NCBI RefSeq assembly: GCF_946479975.1
Contig: NZ_CAMLIX010000292.1
Location: 1 to 5,326 of the forward strand
DNA length: 5,326 bases
Source: an uncultured Flavobacterium sp.
Lineage (GTDB): Bacteria; Bacteroidota; Bacteroidia; Flavobacteriales; Flavobacteriaceae
Direction of reading: 5' to 3'
Both the position numbers and the translations under genes were made by a program. Below the pieces are notes generated by a model. It saw only the letters and a list, made by a program, of their open reading frames with translations, was not told where the DNA came from and ran no database searches. Shown here piece after piece: positions 1 through 4,969 of the stretch (position 1 is the stretch's first letter; every line of letters begins with the position of its first letter).

Positions 1-25
1 ATCATTAGTTATTAAAATAGTTTAG

Positions 26-190
26 ATATTTTCTCAAAAACAAAGTCGAAATTTTGATGATGTAACTGCATTTGGAAATATGGAATTTTTGAAATTCAAT
101 ATCTCAGATGGTCTTCAAATTAAATTCCAGAAATTCTTCAACTTTTACAAAGCTTTACGTATTCCAAAATTTATTCTAAATATCATTTAG
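26..190 (+). other. Short open frame at the left edge, possible gene remnant
   Basis: After an in-frame TAG at 23-25, a plus-strand frame stays open for 54 codons to a TAG at 188-190. The only in-frame ATG is at 80, which would give a 36-residue peptide beginning MEFLKFNISDG. The composition (Phe, Lys, Asn, Ile rich) is protein-like but also what AT-rich noncoding DNA gives by chance. I recognise no family. It could be the decayed 3' end of a gene lying to the left, because the seven codons before the TAG at 23 are also open to the window edge. Nothing else convincing is seen in 1-211 on either strand. Confidence 0.15.
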
Positions 191-198
191 GATAAAGC
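185..198 (+). repeat. Left copy of a 14-bp near-direct repeat
   Basis: ATTTAGGATAAAGC here matches ATTTAGAATAAAGC at 618-631 with one mismatch. The two copies flank the acidic orphan gene on both sides, 433 bases apart. In DNA this AT-rich a chance match of this length is possible, and no transposase or recombinase accompanies it. Confidence 0.3.
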
Positions 199-203
199 CT
201 AAA
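186..203. terminator. Small hairpin downstream of the acidic orphan gene
   Basis: TTTAGG at 186-191 pairs with CCTAAA at 198-203 around a six-base loop. It lies just past the stop codon of the minus-strand gene ending at 212, and it overlaps the stop of the weak plus-strand frame ending at 190. The stem is only 6 bp and no clean T-tract follows it on the minus strand, so it is a weak terminator candidate at best. Confidence 0.3.
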
Positions 204-211
204 AAAACTTT

Positions 212-517
212 TTAATAATAAGTTGACTCTAAATATGGATCATAAATATCTGCATCCCATTGATTATCATTGTAGTCATCTGCAAACTCCTCTTCAGAAT
301 CTGAATCAATGCTGTTGTTTTGGTAGAAATCTTGGCTAATACCTTGCAAAAACTCGCAATCAAAATCTGGTTCATCATGATGTTTAGAGTACAAGTCGAA
401 TACTTGAGTTTTAGATTGTTTTTCAGCATAAAACTCGGCATCAATAAAAGTTGTATTAGATTGAATATGCATTGGATTAACTAAAGTCGGATTTTGGTAT
501 GCAGCTGTTGATTTCAT
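212..517 (-). CDS. Small acidic hypothetical protein (orphan)
   Basis: I do not recognise the family. With the ATG at 517 the protein is 101 residues, has no signal peptide or membrane segment, and is probably cytoplasmic. The second half is strikingly acidic and aromatic, with a run DSDSEEEFADD and many Asp, Tyr and Asn residues up to the end (ESTYY), which suggests a flexible or partly disordered tail. The same frame is open further upstream to a TAA at 590-592. It contains no other ATG but does contain a TTG at 562, which would add 15 residues (NKEQSLYTNAINQF...). I prefer the ATG because TTG starts are uncommon in Bacteroidota and because a TAnnTTTG promoter-like box covers the TTG itself. 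Neither start has a Shine-Dalgarno site, which is normal for the phylum. The gene is monocistronic here, with the next gene diverging from it. Coding status is likely but unproven. Confidence 0.6.
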   Translation of the reverse strand: MKSTAAYQNPTLVNPMHIQSNTTFIDAEFYAEKQSKTQVFDLYSKHHDEPDFDCEFLQGISQDFYQNNSIDSDSEEEFADDYNDNQWDADIYDPYLESTYY

Positions 518-559
518 AAATTGATTAATTGCGTTTGTATATAATGATTGTTCTTTATT

Positions 560-567
560 CAAAAGTA
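560..567 (-). promoter_or_regulatory. TAnnTTTG -7 box ahead of the acidic orphan
   Basis: The minus strand reads TACTTTTG here, a perfect match to the Bacteroidota -7 consensus. A TTG lies upstream at 584-582, but the spacing of 14 bases is shorter than the usual 17-23. If it is used, transcription would start near 550-555, downstream of the TTG at 562, and translation would have to begin at the ATG at 517. Several such boxes are expected by chance in a window this size. Confidence 0.25.
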
Positions 568-617
568 CAAGCTGCTGTAAGCAATTAAATTATAGAATTT
601 TGGCGTGCGTTTACATA

Positions 618-631
618 ATTTAGAATAAAGC
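618..631 (+). repeat. Right copy of a 14-bp near-direct repeat
   Basis: ATTTAGAATAAAGC differs by one base from the copy at 185-198. The first 12 bases (618-629) are also the exact reverse complement of TTTATTCTAAAT at 170-181, so both direct and inverted matches occur on the far side of the orphan gene. Confidence 0.3.
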
Positions 632-641
632 ACATTTTTAT

Positions 642-670
642 TTACTTAAATTAATTAAGTAAGTTTTTTT
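642..670 (+). terminator. AT-rich hairpin followed by a T-tract
   Basis: TTACTTAA at 642-649 and TTAAGTAA at 655-662 are perfect inverted arms around a five-base loop. They are followed by G and seven T (664-670), the layout of a plus-strand intrinsic terminator. The stem has a single G-C pair, so it would be weak. No plus-strand gene lies directly upstream, so it could instead shield the downstream SDR cluster from read-through or serve as a palindromic protein-binding site. Confidence 0.35.
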
Positions 671-769
671 AGCTGTTGTATATATTTTACATGAAAATTA
701 TATCTGATGATCGACTCTATATACTATTTGAGTTTATTTACATGGGCCAACTTATTCATCATTCGTTTT

Positions 770-804
770 TTTGGTTCAGTTATTTACCATTTTGGCTACA
801 TTTA
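770..804 (+). promoter_or_regulatory. Weak candidate promoter for the SDR cluster
   Basis: TTTG at 770-773 and TACATTTA at 797-804 (one mismatch to TAnnTTTG) are 23 bases apart, at the edge of the spacing range for Bacteroidota promoters. Transcription would begin around 810, leaving a leader of about 45 bases that contains the palindrome at 825-837. An alternative pair, TTTG at 791-794 with CAATTTTG at 821-828, has an over-long 26-base spacer. Otherwise the gap between the acidic orphan and the SDR (563-856) shows no recognisable gene. Confidence 0.2.
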
Positions 805-824
805 ATAGATGAAATCGGAACAAT

Positions 825-837
825 TTTGCAGTGCAAA
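825..837. promoter_or_regulatory. 13-bp palindrome, candidate operator of the SDR cluster
   Basis: TTTGCA-G-TGCAAA is a perfect inverted repeat with a one-base centre, ending 19 bases before the SDR start codon. It overlaps a -7-like box (CAATTTTG, 821-828), so a bound protein would block either initiation or early elongation. Which regulator binds is unknown. The AraC-type protein encoded two genes along is one candidate, though AraC-family sites are usually direct repeats, and a dimeric helix-turn-helix repressor encoded elsewhere fits the symmetry better. Confidence 0.4.
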
Positions 838-856
838 TTATTAAACACTACAAATT

Positions 857-1666
857 ATGAAAAAGACAATTTTTATTACAGGAGCTTCATCAGGATTAGG
901 AAAAGCTGTCGCTAAATTATTTCATGCAAATGGATGGAATGTCATTGCAACTATGCGTAATCCAGAAAACGAAACGGAATTAATCACATTAGAAAATATC
1001 AAGATAGTTAAACTGGATGTCACAAACTCATTACAAATAAAAGAAACCATTAGTCAAATTTTATCGAATGAAAATGTTGATGTTGTATTGAATAATGCAG
1101 GATATGGTTTAATAGGTCCTTTAGAATCTTTAACTGAAGAACAAATTCAGGAGCAGCTTCAAACGAATCTTTTTGGTGTAATCAATGTTACAAAAGCTTT
1201 TCTTCCTTATTTTAGAGAAAGAAAAACAGGAACATTCATTAATATTACTTCTACATTTGGTTTATTAGGTTTTCCAACTTGTTCGATTTATAATGCTTCA
1301 AAGTTTGCTGTAGACGGATTTTCAGAAGGTCTGGCTTATGAATTGGCGCAATTCGGAATCAAAGTAAAAGTCGTTGCGCCTGGAGGTATGCAGACTGATT
1401 TTGCAGGAAGGTCACTTCAGGGAGGTGTACACGAAGCATATCAGGATTTAACTGCAAAAGTCAGCGAAGGTTATAGCGAAGAACAAATTGCCAATTATAC
1501 CAAACCCGAAGCGGTTGCAGAAATGGTATACACTGCCGCAACAGATGAAAAATACCAATTGAGATATATTGCAGGAAAAGATGCAAATGAATTGTATAAT
1601 GAACGTCTAGCAGTTGGTCCAGAGAATCAGTTTCAAAAAATGCGCTCTCAGTTTTTAATGGAATAG
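857..1666 (+). CDS. Classical short-chain dehydrogenase/reductase (SDR)
   Basis: This is a cytoplasmic NAD(P)(H)-dependent oxidoreductase of the classical SDR family. Its 269 residues are close to the usual ~250 plus a short C-terminal extension. The Rossmann glycine motif TGASSGLG is at residues 8-15, the Asp of the adenine pocket is D54 (KLDV), NNAG is at 79-82, and the structural Asn is N104. The catalytic triad is complete: Ser132, Tyr145 and Lys149 (YNASK). PGG at 175-177 follows strand six. Arg34 just after the second strand suggests a preference for NADP(H), which is inference. The substrate cannot be told from sequence; the nearest look-alikes act on aldehydes, ketones or 3-hydroxy/oxo compounds. 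The start ATG has only an A-rich stretch before it. The gene is first in a tight plus-strand set with an AraC-type regulator 60 bases downstream, a common pairing in Flavobacteriia. Confidence 0.95.
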   Translation: MKKTIFITGASSGLGKAVAKLFHANGWNVIATMRNPENETELITLENIKIVKLDVTNSLQIKETISQILSNENVDVVLNNAGYGLIGPLESLTEEQIQEQLQTNLFGVINVTKAFLPYFRERKTGTFINITSTFGLLGFPTCSIYNASKFAVDGFSEGLAYELAQFGIKVKVVAPGGMQTDFAGRSLQGGVHEAYQDLTAKVSEGYSEEQIANYTKPEAVAEMVYTAATDEKYQLRYIAGKDANELYNERLAVGPENQFQKMRSQFLME

Positions 1667-1712
1667 CACTACTTCTTAAATTTTGAAAAACAATTATTAG
1701 TAGTAAAACAAT

Positions 1713-1720
1713 TAAATTTG
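1713..1720 (+). promoter_or_regulatory. TAnnTTTG -7 box just before the AraC-type gene
   Basis: TAAATTTG is a perfect -7 consensus match lying 6 bases before the ATG at 1727. The nearest TTG upstream (1683-1685) is 27 bases away, longer than usual. If active it would give an almost leaderless regulator transcript independent of the SDR promoter. A chance match is quite possible in AT-rich DNA. Confidence 0.22.
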
Positions 1721-1726
1721 TTCCCA

Positions 1727-2638
1727 ATGAAAAAACAACCTACCAAATTTAATGCCTTATCTCAATTGCATAAAGCAATGGGACAGCCGGCGCCACTGCA
1801 TCCGTTAATTAGTATTATCAATTATGGAGAAGCAGTCTTTGATGCCGCTGCTTATGAAAACGGAATTATTCTTGATTTCTATAAAATTTCTTTTAAAACA
1901 AAGTTTAGCGGGAAATTAAAATATGGTCAGGGTTTTTATGATTTTGAAGATGGAGGCATGTCTTTTGTTGCACCTGGACAAGTTTTAAGGATGCAGGAAG
2001 AAGAAGCGGATTATGATGGAATGTCATTACATATTCATCCAGAGTTTTTTCGTTCTTATCCTCTGAATTCCCAAATCAAACAATACGGTTTTTTCAGTTA
2101 TTCTGCCGCCGAAGCGCTTTATCTTTCTGAAAAGGAAAAAACAACTATATTGAGTATTTATCAATTTATTTTGGACGAACTAAAGGAACGAATTGATAAG
2201 TTTAGTCAAGATGTTATTATTTCTCAAATTGAATTATTGCTTAATTATGCCAATCGATTTTATGACCGCCAGTTTATTACCAGAAAGGCAGTTAATAATG
2301 ATCTGTTATCTCAATTAGAAATGCAATTGGAAGCGTATTTTAAGGAAGAAAAGCCTTTAACAAATGGACTACCTTCTGTAAATACTGTTGCTGAAAATTT
2401 AAATGTAACACCTCGTTATCTAAGTGATTTATTGCGCAATTTGACTGGTCTTACGACACAGCAGTTTATTCATGAAAAAGTAATTGAAAAAGCAAAAGAG
2501 TATTTGGCAAAAGATGAAATGACCACAGCAGAAATCGCCTATCATCTAGGATTTGAACATCCACAGTCTTTTAATAAACTGTTTAAAAGTAAAAGTAACC
2601 AGTCTCCATCTGATTACAAAAAAAGTCTACTAAACTAG
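1727..2638 (+). CDS. AraC/XylS-family transcriptional regulator
   Basis: This is a DNA-binding regulator of 303 residues, the typical size for a two-domain AraC-family protein. Residues 1 to about 180 form the cupin-like sensing half, with the family-typical FVAPGQVLRM at 80-89 and LHIHPEFF near 101-108. The C-terminal ~85 residues hold the two helix-turn-helix units. The first is around 218-241 (VAENLNVTPRYLSDLLRNLTG) and the second around 266-298 (TAEIAYHLGFEHPQSFNKLFK, then the family's QSPSDYK ending). I start at the ATG at 1727. The frame can be extended three codons to a TTG at 1718, but that TTG is part of a promoter-like box and ATG is favoured in this phylum. The gene follows the SDR by 60 bases and precedes the NTF2-like gene by 21, so it probably controls this cluster. 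The ligand is unknown. Confidence 0.93.
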   Translation: MKKQPTKFNALSQLHKAMGQPAPLHPLISIINYGEAVFDAAAYENGIILDFYKISFKTKFSGKLKYGQGFYDFEDGGMSFVAPGQVLRMQEEEADYDGMSLHIHPEFFRSYPLNSQIKQYGFFSYSAAEALYLSEKEKTTILSIYQFILDELKERIDKFSQDVIISQIELLLNYANRFYDRQFITRKAVNNDLLSQLEMQLEAYFKEEKPLTNGLPSVNTVAENLNVTPRYLSDLLRNLTGLTTQQFIHEKVIEKAKEYLAKDEMTTAEIAYHLGFEHPQSFNKLFKSKSNQSPSDYKKSLLN

Positions 2639-2659
2639 ATCAATCAAAAAAGAAATACA

Positions 2660-2998
2660 ATGATTATAAATAATTTTATTAACGATTGGCTCACAGCCAG
2701 CAACGCATTTGATACAGCAAGGTATCTTGAGTTTTATCACGATGATGCCATATTGGATGATCCTTCGGTGGGAAAACAATTTAAGGGTCACCAAGGAATA
2801 AAAGATTATTTTGAAAGCTATTTTATAGGTTATAATACAAATACGAAATTGGTAAATTTGAATATCATAGATGAAGAAAATGTTCATCTTGAAGTTGAAT
2901 TTAGTGGAAGTTTTTCAGAAGGAAAATTAGGAGGAATTTTTGAATTAGAACTTAAACAAGGAAAAATCAATTTTTTAAAAGCCGATTTGATTCATTAA
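2660..2998 (+). CDS. NTF2-like / SnoaL-like small protein
   Basis: This 112-residue cytoplasmic protein has the pattern of the nuclear transport factor 2 (SnoaL) fold. An N-terminal helix pair leads into YLEFYHDDAILDDPSVG (22-38), then the F-KGHQGIKDYFESYF helix (41-55), followed by alternating strands to the end. In this superfamily the cone-shaped pocket either binds a small hydrophobic molecule or acts as an isomerase, cyclase or hydratase. Acidic and histidine residues (H27, D28, D29, D33, D34, H44) could line such a pocket, but no specific reaction can be assigned. The start ATG follows an A-rich stretch (2646-2657), the usual initiation context here. It lies 21 bases after the AraC-type gene and is probably co-transcribed, which suggests it handles the same compound as the SDR or its product. 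The fold assignment rests on motif resemblance only. Confidence 0.8.
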   Translation: MIINNFINDWLTASNAFDTARYLEFYHDDAILDDPSVGKQFKGHQGIKDYFESYFIGYNTNTKLVNLNIIDEENVHLEVEFSGSFSEGKLGGIFELELKQGKINFLKADLIH

Positions 2999-3025
2999 CT
3001 AAAAATCCTTCTTTAAATAATAAAA

Positions 3026-3310
3026 CTAGTTGCAATATACTTTACTGTCTATTTTAATAAGACCTTTTAAAGTTATACAGCTCTGATCTGTAACTGAATT
3101 TAGAAAAATATGGCCCTCGTCTTGTAACATTATCAAAGTTTCTAAAATTAGTGCCTGTCCATTTCTTTCAGAAGAATTAGAATCAGAAGATGCTGATATA
3201 GTCGAAATAGAATTTACAAAACTTGTCAGCTCTTCTAAGGTAAAACTTCCATAGTATCGAGTAGAAAGTATGTGTAGAATTTTTAGAGAAAGTATAGATG
3301 GCGTTTCCAT
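3026..3310 (-). CDS. Small putative winged-helix protein
   Basis: I do not recognise a named family. The 94 residues read like a compact winged helix: helix one ILSLKILHILS (6-16), helix two TLEELTSFVNSI (24-35), a polar Ser/Asn-rich linker (36-50), a longer helix ALILETLIMLQDEGHIF (53-69), and a final strand pair with CITLKGLIKI (78-87). A C-terminal LTxKG-type turn of this kind is common in small wHTH proteins. There is no signal peptide or membrane segment. DNA binding is therefore inferred, not shown. The ATG at 3310 is the only sensible start. The gene converges on the NTF2-like gene with just 27 bases between the stop codons and no terminator visible there. Plus-strand transcripts would cross it antisense before reaching the hairpin at 3368-3401. 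Confidence 0.6.
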   Translation of the reverse strand: METPSILSLKILHILSTRYYGSFTLEELTSFVNSISTISASSDSNSSERNGQALILETLIMLQDEGHIFLNSVTDQSCITLKGLIKIDSKVYCN

Positions 3311-3367
3311 AAAATTGTATTTATTTCTATATACGAAGATTAATTATCCATAGTTTTATATCAAAAT

Positions 3368-3402
3368 AAAAATCCTGAGAATTTCAATTTTCAGGATTTT
3401 TT
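3368..3402. terminator. Long hairpin terminator, A-tract and T-tract on its two sides
   Basis: AAAAATCCTGA at 3368-3378 pairs perfectly with TCAGGATTTTT at 3391-3401. The stem extends inward through a G-T wobble and three more pairs to a TTCA loop, about 15 bp in all. The T-run on one side and A-run on the other allow it to work in either direction. On the plus strand it is the first clear terminator after the SDR cluster, 370 bases past the cluster's last stop, and it also insulates the exported-protein gene. No minus-strand gene ends here. Confidence 0.75.
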
Positions 3403-3521
3403 ATGGTTTTATTTTTTTATTTTTAATGTAGATATTGGAATAAGGAATAAGAATTTGATTCAAAAGTGCGTTAGTATTACGATTGAAACAACTATTTACT
3501 AGAAAAAAATAAATACTTTTA

Positions 3522-3529
3522 TATCTTTG
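3522..3529 (+). promoter_or_regulatory. -7 promoter box for the exported-protein gene
   Basis: TATCTTTG is a perfect match to the Bacteroidota TAnnTTTG box and sits 42 bases before the start codon. Transcription would begin near 3535, giving a leader of about 36 bases. No TTG lies at the expected -33 distance; the stretch there is A-rich. The position just upstream of a gene that follows a terminator makes this the most believable promoter in the window. Confidence 0.5.
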
Positions 3530-3571
3530 TTCAGAATTTTGTTACAAAAAATACTCTATTAAAAAATACTC

Positions 3572-4861
3572 ATGAAATTACATGTACTTGTTTTAGCAGT
3601 TAGTCTGCTTTCATTTACTGCGTTCTGTCAAAAGACAATTGCACCTGGCGGTAAAGACATCAATACCAAATATATTAAACCCGAAAAATCAATCTATACA
3701 ATTTATTATGTAAAAGATACCAGCTGGACAAAGGTAGGATCAATGACTTATGATGTGGTTCTAGCCAACAATCTGTTGACTTTGACCAATTCGTACACTC
3801 CAAAAGATAATTCTATTACCACTAATCGAATTTCTGTTGCAAATGCTCAGACTCTAAAGCCGATAAGTTATGATAGTGATGGGAAAGAAGTTAAACTAAG
3901 TTTGAGCTTTAGTGATCCAATTAGTGGAACTTATTATTCGAAGAAAACCAAAAAGACGAAAAAGGTAAATCTGAATATTAAAGATGCATTTGTAGATTTT
4001 AACTGGACAGATCTTATGATCGCAACATTGCCTTTAGATGTGGGATATAAAGGACGTTTTGCCCAGTTTTACTATAATGTTGATTCAGACGTACATGTCG
4101 AATATTATACCATTAAAGAGGTAAAAAGCTTTGTTTACAACTCTCCAAGAACGGGTAAACATGACTCTTGGCTTATCAGCGTTACAGAAGAAAGTACAAA
4201 TGGTGTTTATAATTATATTGTAGACAAAAAAGACCGTCGTTTGTGGCAGCGCGAAATGTCAATGGGTAAAGGAATGTGGGAAATTACGGTTAATGAAGAG
4301 TTGGATTATCAGCCTATTAAAAGCAAATTTGATAAAGAAAAAGTTGTCAATCAGATTTCTAAAGGCAATAGTGTAATTATTGGTACCGCTTATGCAAGAT
4401 CAGATTCGGGTAAATCATTGTATGGTTTGGTTAATACTGCAAAAAAACAATTTGCTCCAAAAGGCACGGAGATTACACTTTTTCCAAGTTCAGACTATTA
4501 TGAAGAATGGTCAGAAGTAAATGAAAAAATTCGTAAAAAGAAAAAAATGCCGGAAGTTCCTTTGAATCCTGATTTTGGTTATTGCATTAAAAAAGCCAAA
4601 GTGTATGACGATAAAGGTCATTTTGAATTCTCAGATTTAATGCCTGGAACTTACGTTATTATGGCTAGTTTTGATTTTTCAAACTCCTATAATTATTCGT
4701 ATGTTTCTGGATATACTGATTATTATAATTATTGGGGTTATACAGGTTCTTCAACAAATTATGGTACAGCAAAGCAATCGTATGTTGACAAAGCTAATGC
4801 TGAGAAACGTGTAACCATAGAAAAAGATGGCGATAAAAAAGAAGTGAATTTGAGAGAATAG
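3572..4861 (+). CDS. Exported protein: DUF3108-like half plus TTR/CarboxypepD_reg-like half
   Basis: A secreted or periplasmic protein of unknown function, 429 residues. The first ~19 residues form a signal peptide (MKLHVLVLAVSLLSFTAFC), with likely cleavage before Gln20. Cys19 is preceded by Phe, so it is a poor lipobox. Residues ~40-245 are beta-rich and resemble DUF3108-type outer-envelope proteins, with DLMIATLPLDVGYKG at 147-161 and the ending VDKKDRRLWQREMSMGKGMWEI at 217-238. Residues ~268-428 look like a transthyretin/carboxypeptidase-regulatory-like beta sandwich, with GTAYAR at 271-276, KGTEITLFP at 297-305 and the signature GHFEFSDLMPGTYVI at 349-363. A Tyr/Asn/Ser-rich stretch (370-397, about ten Tyr) interrupts that last domain. 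There is no PorSS sorting domain at the C-terminus. The gene is a single unit, bounded by its own promoter box and terminator. Both domain calls are by resemblance; the signal peptide is clear. Confidence 0.85.
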   Translation: MKLHVLVLAVSLLSFTAFCQKTIAPGGKDINTKYIKPEKSIYTIYYVKDTSWTKVGSMTYDVVLANNLLTLTNSYTPKDNSITTNRISVANAQTLKPISYDSDGKEVKLSLSFSDPISGTYYSKKTKKTKKVNLNIKDAFVDFNWTDLMIATLPLDVGYKGRFAQFYYNVDSDVHVEYYTIKEVKSFVYNSPRTGKHDSWLISVTEESTNGVYNYIVDKKDRRLWQREMSMGKGMWEITVNEELDYQPIKSKFDKEKVVNQISKGNSVIIGTAYARSDSGKSLYGLVNTAKKQFAPKGTEITLFPSSDYYEEWSEVNEKIRKKKKMPEVPLNPDFGYCIKKAKVYDDKGHFEFSDLMPGTYVIMASFDFSNSYNYSYVSGYTDYYNYWGYTGSSTNYGTAKQSYVDKANAEKRVTIEKDGDKKEVNLRE

Positions 4862-4929
4862 TTTATTTTCTTCGAATCATTTGATTTCAAAATAAATGCA
4901 TTTCTTCTTTTAGTATTTGCAGTTTAGTT

Positions 4930-4961
4930 GGCAGTAATTTATAATTACTGCCATTTTTTTT
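4930..4961 (+). terminator. Strong intrinsic terminator of the exported-protein gene
   Basis: GGCAGTAATT at 4930-4939 pairs perfectly with AATTACTGCC at 4943-4952 around a three-base loop, followed by A and eight T (4954-4961). This is a textbook rho-independent terminator on the plus strand, 69 bases after the stop codon. The hairpin also lies 18 bases past the stop of the convergent regulator gene, but no T-tract follows on that strand, so it probably serves mainly the plus-strand gene. Confidence 0.88.
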
Positions 4962-4969
4962 ATAAAAAA

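Noticed and set aside
676..915. Plus-strand 79-codon open frame beginning at a TTG ahead of the SDR
   Set aside because: It overlaps the first 59 bases of the confidently identified SDR in another frame, starts at TTG with no ATG until later, and its Phe/Tyr/Ile-rich sequence is what AT-rich DNA gives by chance.
1461..1727. Minus-strand open frame opposite the SDR 3' end
   Set aside because: It lies almost wholly antisense to the SDR, shows no family motif, and its composition follows from the opposite strand's coding pattern.
2630..2887. Minus-strand open frame opposite the NTF2-like gene
   Set aside because: It is antisense to a gene with a recognisable fold pattern, and its Ile/Tyr/Cys-rich product has no domain signature.
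3073..3097. Imperfect inverted repeat GTTATACAG ... CTGTAAC
   Set aside because: It lies inside the small winged-helix coding region, has a two-base bulge and no T-tract, so it does not support a terminator or regulatory element.
3553..3631. Lipoprotein reading of the exported protein (Cys19 as lipidation site)
   Set aside because: The residue before Cys19 is Phe, whereas lipobox cysteines are preceded by Gly, Ala or Ser. An ordinary signal-peptidase I site before Gln20 fits better and is common in this phylum.
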